In this document: positions 1 through 7,328 of the stretch, in pieces | Layout of the letters: the number at the start of each line of letters is the position of its first letter | How positions within the stretch are numbered: the stretch's first letter is position 1 | From: an uncultured Oscillospiraceae bacterium | Lineage (GTDB): Bacteria > Bacillota > Clostridia > Oscillospirales > Oscillospiraceae | DNA: 64,000 nucleotides | Assembly: GCA_934565655.1 (NCBI GenBank) | Contig: CAKTIE010000005.1 | Coordinates: 57,960-121,959, forward strand | Direction: 5' to 3' | Program-made: the position numbers and the translations under genes | Notes under the pieces: model-generated | What the model was told of the DNA's origin: nothing | The model's database searches: none | What the model saw: only the letters and a program-made list of their open reading frames with translations

Positions 1-2
1 AG

Positions 3-884
3 ATCGACCCCGTTACCATCGCCAGGGAGGCGGTAAAGTACGCCGCCGACCACGGCAACGACATGGTGTTCCTGGATACCGCCGGCCGCCTGCATATCGA
101 CGAGGCGCTGATGGACGAGCTGCGGAACATCAAGGCCGCGGTAAAGCCCAACGAGATCCTGCTGGTGGTGGACGCCATGACCGGTCAGGACGCTGTCAAC
201 GCCGCCAAGGCCTTTGATGACGCCCTGGGCATCGACGGCGTGATGCTGACCAAGCTGGACGGCGACGCCCGAGGCGGCGCGGCCCTGTCCATCCGGGCCA
301 CCACCGGAAAGCCCATCAAGTTCGTGGGCACCGGCGAAAAGCTGGACATGATCGAACTGTTCCATCCCGACCGCATGGCTTCCCGCATTCTGGGCATGGG
401 CGACATGCTGTCCTTCATCGAAAAGGCCGAGCAGCAGTATGACGAGCAGCAGGCCAAAAAGCTGGAGGAGAAGCTGCGGAAGAACCGCCTGACCCTCAGC
501 GACTATCTGGATCAACTGGAGCAGCTGCAGAACATGGGCGACCTGAGCCAGATCGCCAGCATGCTGCCGGGCAACATGGCCAAGGGCTTCGACCCCGACC
601 AGATCGACCCGAAGCAGTTTGCCCGCACCAAGGCCATCATCCAGTCCATGACCTTGCAGGAGCGTGAGAATCCCCAGATTCTCAACGCCAGCCGCAAGCG
701 CCGCATCGCGGCAGGCTGCGGCCAGCAGGTGTCGGACGTGAACCGGCTGCTGAAGGGCTTCGAGACCATGCAGCAGATGACCAAGGCCCTGACCCGCGGC
801 AAGCGGGGCATGGGCGCGCTGAGCGGCCTGATGGGCGGCGGCAGCAGCATGAGAGGCTTCGGCCGCAAGAAGAGACTGAAATAA
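3..884 (+). CDS. ffh: Signal recognition particle protein Ffh (SRP54), 3' part
   Basis: The gene is open at the left edge, so only the C-terminal part is present. Ffh is the GTPase of the signal recognition particle; it binds 4.5S RNA and signal peptides and docks ribosomes to FtsY. The visible protein starts inside the NG domain. It shows the G3 motif DTAGR near the start and G4 TKLDG, followed by the methionine-rich M domain with the [14 protein letters not shown] RNA-binding segment, and it ends in a Gly/Met/Lys-rich tail. rpsP follows after 56 bases in the same direction, the usual ffh-rpsP-KH gene order in Firmicutes. Identity is near certain; the true start lies outside the window. Confidence 0.97.
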   Translation: MDPVTIAREAVKYAADHGNDMVFLDTAGRLHIDEALMDELRNIKAAVKPNEILLVVDAMTGQDAVNAAKAFDDALGIDGVMLTKLDGDARGGAALSIRATTGKPIKFVGTGEKLDMIELFHPDRMASRILGMGDMLSFIEKAEQQYDEQQAKKLEEKLRKNRLTLSDYLDQLEQLQNMGDLSQIASMLPGNMAKGFDPDQIDPKQFARTKAIIQSMTLQERENPQILNASRKRRIAAGCGQQVSDVNRLLKGFETMQQMTKALTRGKRGMGALSGLMGGGSSMRGFGRKKRLK

Positions 885-940
885 GTGCCCCGGCATTTAT
901 GATACATGACAAACAAATAATTTATTTTGGAGGAAAAACC

Positions 941-1180
941 ATGGTTAAGATCAGACTGAGAAGAATGGGCGCCAAGAAGGCTCCTTACTACCGCGTGGTC
1001 GTCGCTGACAGCCGCTATCCCCGTGATGGCCGCTTTATCGAGGAGATCGGCACTTACAATCCCTGCGTGAACCCCGCCGAGATCAAGATCGACGCCGACC
1101 GCGCCCGCGAGTGGATCAAGACCGGCGCTCAGCCCACCGATACCGTCCGCGCCCTGCTGAAGAAGGTCGACGTTCTGTAA
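941..1180 (+). CDS. rpsP: 30S ribosomal protein S16
   Basis: S16 is an assembly and structural protein of the small ribosomal subunit. The 79-residue product begins [18 protein letters not shown], the family hallmark, and has the normal family length. An in-frame ATG at 899 would add 14 residues, but the start at 941 is preceded by an ideal GGAGG at 929-933 and matches the conserved N-terminus, so 941 was chosen. It sits between ffh and the KH protein gene and is probably cotranscribed with both. Confidence 0.97.
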   Translation: MVKIRLRRMGAKKAPYYRVVVADSRYPRDGRFIEEIGTYNPCVNPAEIKIDADRAREWIKTGAQPTDTVRALLKKVDVL

Positions 1181-1195
1181 GTCCGAGGGCAAGCC

Positions 1196-1426
1196 ATGAA
1201 GGAATTGCTGCTCTATATCGCCAGAAGCCTCGTCCAGCATCCCGATCAGGTCACCGTGACCGAGGTCGAGAACGGCGACGAGCTGACGCTGGAGCTGCGC
1301 GTTGCCCCCGAGGATATGGGCAAGGTGATCGGCCGTCAGGGCCGCATCGCCAAGGAGATCCGCACCGTAGTGCGCTCCTACGCCCAGCGTACAGGCGCCA
1401 AAGTTTCTGTGGATATCGTTGACTGA
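1196..1426 (+). CDS. khpA: KH-domain RNA-binding protein KhpA
   Basis: A 76-residue protein made almost entirely of one KH domain, with the GxxG RNA-binding loop visible in MGKVIGRQGRIAKEIR. KhpA (YlqC) pairs with KhpB/Jag in Firmicutes and binds many RNAs, affecting cell elongation and division. It lies 15 bases after rpsP, the expected position. In many Firmicutes rimM and trmD follow; here a strong terminator follows instead and the next gene is on the other strand, so the usual operon is cut after this gene. Confidence 0.9.
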   Translation: MKELLLYIARSLVQHPDQVTVTEVENGDELTLELRVAPEDMGKVIGRQGRIAKEIRTVVRSYAQRTGAKVSVDIVD

Positions 1427-1437
1427 AACAGGTCAAT

Positions 1438-1475
1438 CAAAAAACCAGGCATCCGTCAGGATGCCTGGTTTTTTC
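1438..1475 (+). terminator. Rho-independent terminator of ffh-rpsP-khpA
   Basis: An A-tract, the arms CCAGGCATCC / GGATGCCTGG with a GTCA-type loop, and then a T-tract, starting 12 bases after the khpA stop. The symmetry of A and T tracts makes it usable from both strands. Confidence 0.9.
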
Positions 1476-1491
1476 GGCCTATAAGCAAATT

Positions 1492-1622
1492 TTGTCATTG
1501 CGAGCCAGTCCAAAGACTGGCGTGGCAATCTGTTTCAAAATGTCATAAAGGCGTACTTCTCTGTAAACATCAGGTGTAAAAGTGCGGATTCCCACGGTCG
1601 CTTTGCTCCCTCGAAATGACAA
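1492..1622. repeat. Palindromic intergenic repeat with TTGTCATTGCGAG ends
   Basis: The segment opens with TTGTCATTGCGAG and closes with the near-exact reverse complement CTCGAAATGACAA. Inside are a small hairpin (CCAGTC / GACTGG, 1505-1520) and a second inverted pair, CGTGGCAATC against a degenerate copy near 1583-1595. It encodes nothing. Terminal inverted repeats around 130 non-coding bases fit a REP-like or MITE-like dispersed element. I recall similar TGTCATTGCGAG...CTCGCAATGACA units as common in Clostridia genomes, but copy number cannot be tested here. Confidence 0.7.
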
Positions 1623-1630
1623 GGAGGGAC

Positions 1631-2218
1631 TTACAGTACCCCCAGATGCTCCAGCAGGATCTTGACGCCGATGAGGATCAGGATCGCGCCGCCCACGAAC
1701 TCCGCCTTGGACTTGTAGCGGGCGCCGAACACGCTGCCGGCCTTGACACCGATGCAGGAGATGGTGAAGGTGGTCAGGCCGATAAGACAGACGGCCACAA
1801 CGGTGTTCATCAGCTGGCTGGCGGCCATGATCTCCACCGGCACGCAGGCGAAGGTGATGCCCACGGCCAGCGCGTCAATGCTGGTGGCCACCGCCATCAG
1901 GAACATGGTCTTGACATCCAGCGCGGCGGAGGCGTTTTCCTCCTCCTTGCTGAGTGCCTCGCGGATCATGTTGCCGCCGATCAGCGCCAGCAGCACGAAG
2001 GCGATCCACGACGCCACGGCGTTGATGTACTTTTCAAAGCCCGCGCCCAGCAGATAGCCGATAAAGGGCATCAGCGCCTGAAAGCCGCCGAACCACACGC
2101 CGCAGATGGCGGCGCTGCGGAAGGTGACCTTCTGCATGGCAAGGCCCTTGCACACCGACACGGCGAAGGCGTCCATACTCAGTCCCACCGCCAGCAAAAA
2201 CAGTTCCAGAAATCCCAT
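1631..2218 (-). CDS. mntP: Manganese efflux pump MntP
   Basis: This 195-residue membrane protein has about six hydrophobic helices arranged as two similar halves. Each half carries an Asp in a membrane segment (LSMDAFAVSV in the first, TSIDALAVGI in the second), which is the MntP (YebN) signature. MntP exports Mn2+ and protects against manganese excess. The start at 2218 has GAGGA about 10 bases upstream. The leader on the same strand carries a probable yybP-ykoY Mn2+ riboswitch, which independently supports the function. Monocistronic. Confidence 0.93.
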   Translation of the reverse strand: MGFLELFLLAVGLSMDAFAVSVCKGLAMQKVTFRSAAICGVWFGGFQALMPFIGYLLGAGFEKYINAVASWIAFVLLALIGGNMIREALSKEEENASAALDVKTMFLMAVATSIDALAVGITFACVPVEIMAASQLMNTVVAVCLIGLTTFTISCIGVKAGSVFGARYKSKAEFVGGAILILIGVKILLEHLGVL

Positions 2219-2244
2219 GATTGCGTCCTCACATCCATATAATA

Positions 2245-2273
2245 ATGAGCGGATACGATCCGTATCCGCTCAT
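2245..2273 (-). promoter_or_regulatory. 12-bp hairpin between riboswitch and mntP
   Basis: ATGAGCGGATAC pairs perfectly with GTATCCGCTCAT around a 5-base loop. On the mntP strand it is followed by a weakly U-rich TATTATAT and then the mntP ribosome site. It sits where the expression platform of the riboswitch should be and could act as a terminator that manganese binding prevents. The mechanism is inference. Confidence 0.55.
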
Positions 2274-2279
2274 GTAAGC

Positions 2280-2402
2280 GCTCGCTAACCTGAGACACAT
2301 ACGGCCTTCCGACTGTATGAGTCTCATCAATTAAGGTATACCAGGCGTTTGCCAGCATGTTGGCATACCGCGCATAGGCTGCGCCGACTACTCCCTCAAC
2401 GA
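2280..2402 (-). promoter_or_regulatory. Candidate yybP-ykoY (Mn2+) riboswitch
   Basis: Read on the minus strand, the leader contains GGGAGTAGT followed by helices, then CCAACATGCTGGCAA, and closes with GATGAGACTC. The GGGGAGUAG and GAGAC-type segments and the paired arms between them are features of the yybP-ykoY aptamer, which senses Mn2+ and commonly precedes mntP and other Mn exporters. Location directly upstream of mntP supports it. An 85-residue reading frame across this RNA is an artefact. Confidence 0.78.
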
Positions 2403-2407
2403 GTGTC

Positions 2408-2436
2408 AGTATAGCAGATAGGGGAGGGAAAGTCAA
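2408..2436 (-). promoter_or_regulatory. Promoter of mntP leader
   Basis: On the minus strand, -35 TTGACT (2431-2436), a 17-base spacer and -10 TATACT (2408-2413), placed immediately upstream of the riboswitch. Confidence 0.75.
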
Positions 2437-2464
2437 TCACGAAAGCACGGAGAATGGCCTATGG

Positions 2465-2869
2465 CTACAGCTTTATTTTGGCTGCGTACTCTCTGAGTAT
2501 ACGGTTGATTTCCTCTTCATTTTGATAGAATATATCGTCACATTGCTCCAGTATTGCTTCCGCGTCCTCGTCGGATTCGTTGTCGGTCACTGTCCGGTAT
2601 GCGTGATATGCGTCTTGCAAATTCTTTTGCAGTTTTTCCGATAGAACGGTTTTCAAAGCCGTCATTTCTTTCTGCAAATCGCCGGTATTTTCGATGTTGA
2701 GGAAATACTGATCGTGTCCGCCGTTGTTGATCTCGCTCTGATAGGTCATCAATTCCGCATAGGGCGTATCTGCGCGCTTTTCTGCCCACAGGTCCCACAT
2801 CTTATTCCACTTTTCCTGCTCGTCGGATAATTCTGTCTTGCTTTTTCTAAAAAAATCAAATAGTCCCAT
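2465..2869 (-). CDS. DUF4375 (DMP19-like) protein
   Basis: A 134-residue acidic soluble protein. Its centre contains EINNGGHDQYFLN and then an amphipathic helix with ALKTVLSEKL. The NGGxxQYFxN block is the hallmark of DUF4375, the family that includes the DNA-mimic protein DMP19 of Neisseria; the role of most members is unknown. A longer frame begins at 2953, but the ATG at 2869 (MGLFDFFRKSK) has AGGAG 12 bases upstream and was chosen. Its high charge and lower GC than neighbours are visible. Function not assigned. Confidence 0.72.
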   Translation of the reverse strand: MGLFDFFRKSKTELSDEQEKWNKMWDLWAEKRADTPYAELMTYQSEINNGGHDQYFLNIENTGDLQKEMTALKTVLSEKLQKNLQDAYHAYRTVTDNESDEDAEAILEQCDDIFYQNEEEINRILREYAAKIKL

Positions 2870-2992
2870 TTCAATCAATGCTCCTGCAATTTCTGGTTTG
2901 CCGATTACATTTATCGTTCGGAAAAGTCGTGCCTCTTTCATTCTACCATGCACTTCCCTGATACGGCAAGTGAAATTTCGCTGTTTTCCCGT

Positions 2993-3029
2993 AAAAAATA
3001 CCCCTCATGAGTTTCCTCATGAGGGGTAT
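2993..3029 (-). terminator. Terminator of the oad operon
   Basis: Minus strand: ATACCCCTCATGAG, loop GAAA, CTCATGAGGGGTAT, then TTTTTAC. It begins 9 bases after the oadA stop. Confidence 0.92.
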
Positions 3030-3037
3030 CGGTCATG

Positions 3038-4486
3038 TTACCCCTTCCACTCCACGTACAGCTCGCGGACGGCGTTGGGGTCGGCGGCGGGCTTCGGGGC
3101 GGCGGGCGCTGCCGCAGGGGCGGCCGCGGGATGATCCCGCTTCTCGATGAACTTGGGAGCCACCTGGGGGAACAGGGCAAGGCTCAGCACGTCCTCATCG
3201 GACTTGGCGATGTCCTTGTACTCGGTGCGGTACTTCTCCAGCTCCGGCTCCAGCAGGTCGGCGGGACGGCAGGTGATCACATCCTCGGGGGCGATGCCCG
3301 CCTTGGCGCGCACCTCCTCGTTGACCTCGCCGGGCAGCTTGCCGTACTCGCCCTTCAGCATGGCGCGGCTCTCCTTGGGGAAGGTCTTGTACCGCTCGCC
3401 CATGATGATGTTCATGACGGCCTGGGTGCCCACGATCTGGCTGGAGGGCGTCACCAGCGGGGGATAGCCGAAGTCCTTGCGGACGCGGGGGATCTCCGCC
3501 AGCACGTCGTAGTACTTGTCCTCCTTGCCCGCCTGCTTCAGCTGGGAGATCAGGTTGCTGAGCATGCCACCCGGCACCTGATACAGCAGCGTGTTGGTGT
3601 CCACACGCAGCACCTTGGGGTCGAGGATGCCGGCGTCCTGCAGACGCTGGGCCACCTTGCGGAAGTGTACGGCGGCGTCGGACATCTTGCCCAGATCAAG
3701 GCCCGTGTCGCGGACGGTGCCCTTCAGCGTGGCCACCAGAGACTCGGTGGCGGGCTGGCTGGTGCCGTTGGCCATGGGGCTCAAAGCGGTGTCCACGATA
3801 TCCACACCGGCATAGGCCGCCATCAGCAGCGTCATGTCGCCGGTGCCGGAGGTGTTGTGGGTGTGCAGGTGGATGGGGACCTTCACCGTCTCCTTCAGCG
3901 CCTTCACCAGAGAATAGGCGTCCATGGGCAGCAGCAGGTTGGCCATATCCTTAATGCAGATCATGTCCGCGCCCATGTCCTCCAGCTCCTTGGCCAGCTT
4001 CACGAAGTAGGCCTCGTTGTGGATGGGAGACATGGTGTAGCTGAGGGTGGCCTCCACCTGTCCGCCGTACTTCTTGGTGGACTTGATGGCCTGCTCCAGA
4101 TTGCGCACATCGTTCAGCGCGTCGAAAATGCGGATGATGTCGATGCCGTTTTCGATGCTCTTGGCGCAGAAGGCGTCCACCACATCGTCGGCGTAGTGCT
4201 TATATCCCAGAATGTTCTGGCCGCGGAACAGCATCTGCAGCTTGGTGTTCTTCACATGCTTGCGGATGGTGCGCAGCCGCTCCCACGGATCCTCGTTCAG
4301 GAAGCGCATGCAGGCGTCGAAGGTAGCGCCGCCCCAGCACTCCAGGGAGTAGTAGCCGATGGAGTCCAGTGTCTCCAGCGCGGGCAGCATATCCTCGATG
4401 GTCATGCGGGTGGCCGCCTGGGACTGGTGGGCGTCACGCAGGATGGTATCGGTGATCAGCAGGGGTTTATTCGATAAAAATTCCAT
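3038..4486 (-). CDS. oadA: Oxaloacetate decarboxylase, alpha subunit (carboxyltransferase, biotin-less)
   Basis: A 482-residue carboxyltransferase. It begins with the HMGL-like TIM barrel (TDTILRDAHQSQAATRM near residue 13, then ECWGGATFDACMRFL), followed by the conserved carboxylase domain, and ends in a Pro/Ala-rich tail. It moves CO2 from oxaloacetate to biotin on a partner protein. The family is shared by OadA, pyruvate carboxylase B and transcarboxylase 5S; the neighbours (membrane beta subunit, biotin carrier, gamma-like subunit) point to the Na+-pumping decarboxylase. The C-terminal biotinyl domain of classical OadA is absent and encoded separately. It is the last gene of the operon, 13 bases after oadB. 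Confidence 0.92.
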   Translation of the reverse strand: MEFLSNKPLLITDTILRDAHQSQAATRMTIEDMLPALETLDSIGYYSLECWGGATFDACMRFLNEDPWERLRTIRKHVKNTKLQMLFRGQNILGYKHYADDVVDAFCAKSIENGIDIIRIFDALNDVRNLEQAIKSTKKYGGQVEATLSYTMSPIHNEAYFVKLAKELEDMGADMICIKDMANLLLPMDAYSLVKALKETVKVPIHLHTHNTSGTGDMTLLMAAYAGVDIVDTALSPMANGTSQPATESLVATLKGTVRDTGLDLGKMSDAAVHFRKVAQRLQDAGILDPKVLRVDTNTLLYQVPGGMLSNLISQLKQAGKEDKYYDVLAEIPRVRKDFGYPPLVTPSSQIVGTQAVMNIIMGERYKTFPKESRAMLKGEYGKLPGEVNEEVRAKAGIAPEDVITCRPADLLEPELEKYRTEYKDIAKSDEDVLSLALFPQVAPKFIEKRDHPAAAPAAAPAAPKPAADPNAVRELYVEWKG

Positions 4487-4499
4487 AGTTTACCTCCTA

Positions 4500-5759
4500 T
4501 TAGCCGAAGAGCGAGATCAGCACGCCCGCGGCGATGGCGGAGCCGATGACGCCGGCCACATTGGGGCCCATGGCATGCATCAGCAGGAAGTTGCCGGGGT
4601 TGGCCTCCTGGCCCACCTTCTGGCTGACGCGGGCCGCCATGGGAACGGCGGACACACCGGCCGAGCCGATAAGGGGATTGATCTTCTCCTTCAGGAACAG
4701 GTTCATGAACTTGGCCAGCAGCACGCCGCCCGCGGTACCGAAGCCGAAGGCTACGATGCCCATACCCAGGATCATCAGCGTCTTGGGGCTGAGGAACGTC
4801 GCGCCGGTGGCGGTAGCGCCCACGCTGACGCCCAGGAAGATGGTGACGATGTTCATCAGCTCGTTCTGCATGGTCTTGCTGAGACGGTCAGTGACGCCGC
4901 ACTCCTTGGCCAGGTTGCCGAACATCAGGCAGGCGATCAGCGGCGCGGCGGAGGGCACCAGCAGCGCCACAAAGATAGTGACCACGATGGGGAAGATGAT
5001 CTTCTCCTTCTTGCTGACCTCACGCAGGGGCTTCATGACGATCTGGCGCTCCTCCTTGGTGGTCAGCGCCTTCATGATAGGCGGCTGGATCACAGGCACC
5101 AGCGCCATGTAGGAATAGGCCGACACGGCGATGGGGCCCAGCAGGGCCGGGGCCAGCATGGCGGTGACGAAGATGGCGGTGGGGCCGTCCGCGCCGCCGA
5201 TGATGCCCACAGAGGAGGCCTCCGCGCCGGTGAAGCCCAGCAGGCGGCAGCCCACATAGGTCAGGAAAATGCCCAGCTGCGCGGCAGCGCCCAGCAGCAG
5301 GCTCTTGGGGTTGGCGATCAGGGGGCCGAAGTCGGTCATGGCGCCCACGCCCATGAAGATGAGACAGGGATAGATGCCCAGCTTGATGCCCAGATACAGC
5401 ACGTCGATGAGGCCAACGGATACCGTCTGGCCCACGGCGACGCTGCTGAGTACCGCTTCGGAAACACCGGAGGCCTGCATCTCAGCGATGAATTCCGCGG
5501 TAATGGGGTTGCCGCCGAACAGATCCCAGTGGATGTGCCCTCCGGCGAAGAGAATCTCGTGATACATCTCCGCGCCGGGCAGGTTGGTCACCAGCATGCC
5601 GACGGCGATAGGCACCAGCAGCAGCGGCTCAAACTTCTTGACGATGCCCAGGAACAGCAGCACGCAGGCGACGACGATCATGATGGCGCATTTCCAGTTG
5701 TCGCCCTGAAAAAACTGGTAAAAACCGGTTTGCTCGCAAAAATTCAGAATGGCTTGCAT
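4500..5759 (-). CDS. oadB: Sodium-pumping decarboxylase, beta subunit
   Basis: A 419-residue polytopic membrane protein that decarboxylates carboxybiotin and exports Na+. The family motif [11 protein letters not shown] is present; its Asp is the proposed Na+/H+ site in OadB of Klebsiella. A second conserved stretch, [16 protein letters not shown], lies near the C-terminus. The N-terminus reads [14 protein letters not shown] before the first helix. The start at 5759 has GGAGGG about 9 bases upstream. OadB, MmdB and GcdB cannot be separated by sequence alone; the 5S-type alpha subunit next door favours oxaloacetate. Confidence 0.92.
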   Translation of the reverse strand: MQAILNFCEQTGFYQFFQGDNWKCAIMIVVACVLLFLGIVKKFEPLLLVPIAVGMLVTNLPGAEMYHEILFAGGHIHWDLFGGNPITAEFIAEMQASGVSEAVLSSVAVGQTVSVGLIDVLYLGIKLGIYPCLIFMGVGAMTDFGPLIANPKSLLLGAAAQLGIFLTYVGCRLLGFTGAEASSVGIIGGADGPTAIFVTAMLAPALLGPIAVSAYSYMALVPVIQPPIMKALTTKEERQIVMKPLREVSKKEKIIFPIVVTIFVALLVPSAAPLIACLMFGNLAKECGVTDRLSKTMQNELMNIVTIFLGVSVGATATGATFLSPKTLMILGMGIVAFGFGTAGGVLLAKFMNLFLKEKINPLIGSAGVSAVPMAARVSQKVGQEANPGNFLLMHAMGPNVAGVIGSAIAAGVLISLFG

Positions 5760-5772
5760 GGCGCGCCCTCCA

Positions 5773-6117
5773 TTACTGGATGGTGCACAGCAGCGCGCCG
5801 GACTCCACGGCGGCGCCCTTGGTCACGGCCACGGCGGTCACCTTGCCATCCCGGGGCGCCATGATCTCGTTCTCCATCTTCATGGCCTCCAGGATCATCA
5901 GAACCTGGCCCTTCCTGACCATATCGCCGGCGGCCACGTTCACGGCCAGAATGTTGCCGGGCATGGGGGAGGTGATGCTCTCACCGGCGCCGGAAGCGGC
6001 GGGTGCGGGCGCGGCGGCAGGAGCTGCGGCAGCGGGAGCGGCAGCAGGTGCGCCGGTCATTTCTTCGATCTCCACCTCATAGGCGGTGCCGTTTACATTG
6101 ACTTTGTATTTCTTCAT
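5773..6117 (-). CDS. Biotin carrier protein of the decarboxylase
   Basis: A 114-residue protein made of a short N-terminal segment, an Ala/Pro-rich flexible linker (about residues 24-45) and a biotinyl domain ending near residue 113. The attachment motif is EAMKMEN, with the biotinylated Lys at residue 80. The carrier shuttles CO2 from the alpha subunit to the membrane beta subunit. It lies 14 bases after the gamma-like gene and 13 before oadB, so it is translated within one operon. Confidence 0.93.
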   Translation of the reverse strand: MKKYKVNVNGTAYEVEIEEMTGAPAAAPAAAAPAAAPAPAASGAGESITSPMPGNILAVNVAAGDMVRKGQVLMILEAMKMENEIMAPRDGKVTAVAVTKGAAVESGALLCTIQ

Positions 6118-6131
6118 GTTACTTCTCCTCC

Positions 6132-6404
6132 TCAGATCTTTTTCATGGATACGATACGGATGGCGCTGACATCAGTGCCCATGTCCTCGGCGATGGCGGC
6201 GGCCACGGCGGCCACCATCTCAGGGGTGACGGAGGACGATGCGGCGGGGGCTGCGGCCGGTGCGGGGATGGCGGCGGGCGCGGTTTTCGCGTCGGTGCGG
6301 CGTACCACATTGCTCATCACCGAAACCAGCACGATGATGCAGATCAGTCCGATGAACACCGTGCACAATCCCATCAGGCACACAAACAGATTGGAGTAAT
6401 CCAT
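6132..6404 (-). CDS. OadG-like gamma subunit of the decarboxylase
   Basis: A 90-residue protein with one N-terminal membrane helix (about residues 8-30), a Pro/Ala-rich linker and a small C-terminal region, SVTPEMVAAVAAAIAEDMG. This is the layout of OadG/decarboxylase gamma subunits, which anchor and assemble the complex. The frame is open further upstream, but the ATG at 6404 has GGAGG 10 bases before it. First gene of the four-gene operon. Subunit identity rests on topology and context because this family is poorly conserved. Confidence 0.82.
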   Translation of the reverse strand: MDYSNLFVCLMGLCTVFIGLICIIVLVSVMSNVVRRTDAKTAPAAIPAPAAAPAASSSVTPEMVAAVAAAIAEDMGTDVSAIRIVSMKKI

Positions 6405-6441
6405 TGCCAATATTACCTCCCATTCCTTTTTCGGTGATTTA

Positions 6442-6470
6442 ATTGTACCAAACGTTTGGCATAAATTCAA
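6442..6470 (-). promoter_or_regulatory. Promoter of the oad operon with a palindromic operator
   Basis: Minus strand: -35 TTGAAT (6465-6470), 17-base spacer, -10 TACAAT (6442-6447). The spacer contains the perfect 12-base palindrome CCAAACGTTTGG (6448-6459), abutting the -10. A dyad in this place is a typical repressor site; the cognate regulator is not obvious in the window. Confidence 0.72.
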
Positions 6471-6561
6471 CCGTTATTTCCTTTGTCCTACAAAATTTGT
6501 GAGAATATCTAAATAATTTTTGGATAAATTGACGCTTCGGACAACTGAGTGAGAGGAGCAC

Positions 6562-6590
6562 TTTTCAAATAGAGGATGCCATGCTATACT
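6562..6590 (+). promoter_or_regulatory. Promoter of sfsA
   Basis: Weak -35 TTTTCA (6562-6567), 17-base spacer, -10 TATACT (6585-6590) preceded by TGC (extended -10). Confidence 0.6.
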
Positions 6591-6616
6591 ATAAAATATG
6601 TAAGGAGGTGCGGCGG

Positions 6617-7291
6617 ATGCGTTACGGACAGGTAAAAAAAGGGATATTTCTGGCGCGGCCCAACCGCTTTATCGCCCATGTGGCGCTGGACGGTGTGGAG
6701 ACGGTGTGTCATGTGAAGAACACAGGCCGCTGCCGCGAGCTGCTGGTACCCGGTGCGGCGGTGTATCTGGAAAAGGGGACGAACCCTGGCCGCAAGACCG
6801 CCTATGACCTGATCGCCGTGGAGAAAAACGGAAAGCTTATCAACATGGACGCGCAGGCGCCCAATAAGGTGTTTGCCGAATGGGCCGCGCAGTTCGAGCC
6901 CACCGCCATTGCTGTCCACAGCGAGTACCGCTTCGGCCAGTCCCGGCTGGACTTTTGTCTGGAAACGCCGCAGGGGCTGCATCTGGTGGAGGTGAAGGGC
7001 GTCACGCTGGAGGAGAACGGTCATACCCGCTTTCCCGATGCGCCGACGGAGCGGGGAGTGAAGCACCTCCATGAGCTGATGCACGCGGCAGCGCTGGGCC
7101 ACCGGGCTACAGCATTTTTCGTGATCCAGATGGCCGATGTGACGGATTTTGCGCCCAATGACGCGACCCATCCCGCCTTCGGCGAGGCGCTGCGTCAGGC
7201 AAGGGCTGTGGGCGTCAACGTCGCCGCCTATTGCTGCCGCGTCACGCCGGACAGCATGGAGATCGACCGCCCGGTGGAGATCAGGCTATAA
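6617..7291 (+). CDS. sfsA: SfsA family protein (DNA/RNA nuclease-like)
   Basis: A 224-residue SfsA protein. The N-terminal OB-like part carries RFIAHV and HVKNTGRCRELLVPG, and the C-terminal nuclease-like domain carries SRLDFCLE, LVEVKGVTLEE and FPDAPTERG, all family signatures. SfsA was named for sugar fermentation stimulation in E. coli and has a PD-(D/E)xK-like fold; its physiological role is unclear. The start at 6617 was preferred over 6581 because AGGAGG lies 9 bases upstream and the conserved region begins there. It converges with the LysR gene over a shared terminator. Confidence 0.92.
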   Translation: MRYGQVKKGIFLARPNRFIAHVALDGVETVCHVKNTGRCRELLVPGAAVYLEKGTNPGRKTAYDLIAVEKNGKLINMDAQAPNKVFAEWAAQFEPTAIAVHSEYRFGQSRLDFCLETPQGLHLVEVKGVTLEENGHTRFPDAPTERGVKHLHELMHAAALGHRATAFFVIQMADVTDFAPNDATHPAFGEALRQARAVGVNVAAYCCRVTPDSMEIDRPVEIRL

Positions 7292-7325
7292 AAGATGTGC
7301 AGGCTTACGCCTGCACATCTTTTAT
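7288..7325. terminator. Bidirectional terminator between sfsA and LysR gene
   Basis: A perfect 16-bp stem, ATAAAAGATGTGCAGG / CCTGCACATCTTTTAT, with loop CTTACG. It overlaps the end of sfsA and ends just before the stop of the converging LysR gene. Confidence 0.88.
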
Positions 7326-7328
7326 AGG

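Noticed and set aside
2179..2436. An 85-codon minus-strand frame across the mntP leader
   Set aside because: It overlaps the riboswitch, hairpin and promoter, lacks a ribosome site, and its sequence is explained by structured RNA.
3035..4477. Long antisense frames opposite oadA (480 codons) and similar ones opposite oadB, the ene-reductase, the lyase and V-ATPase I (up to ~700 codons)
   Set aside because: They mirror well-identified genes, are His/Gln/Gly-rich as expected from GC-rich antisense reading, and match no family.
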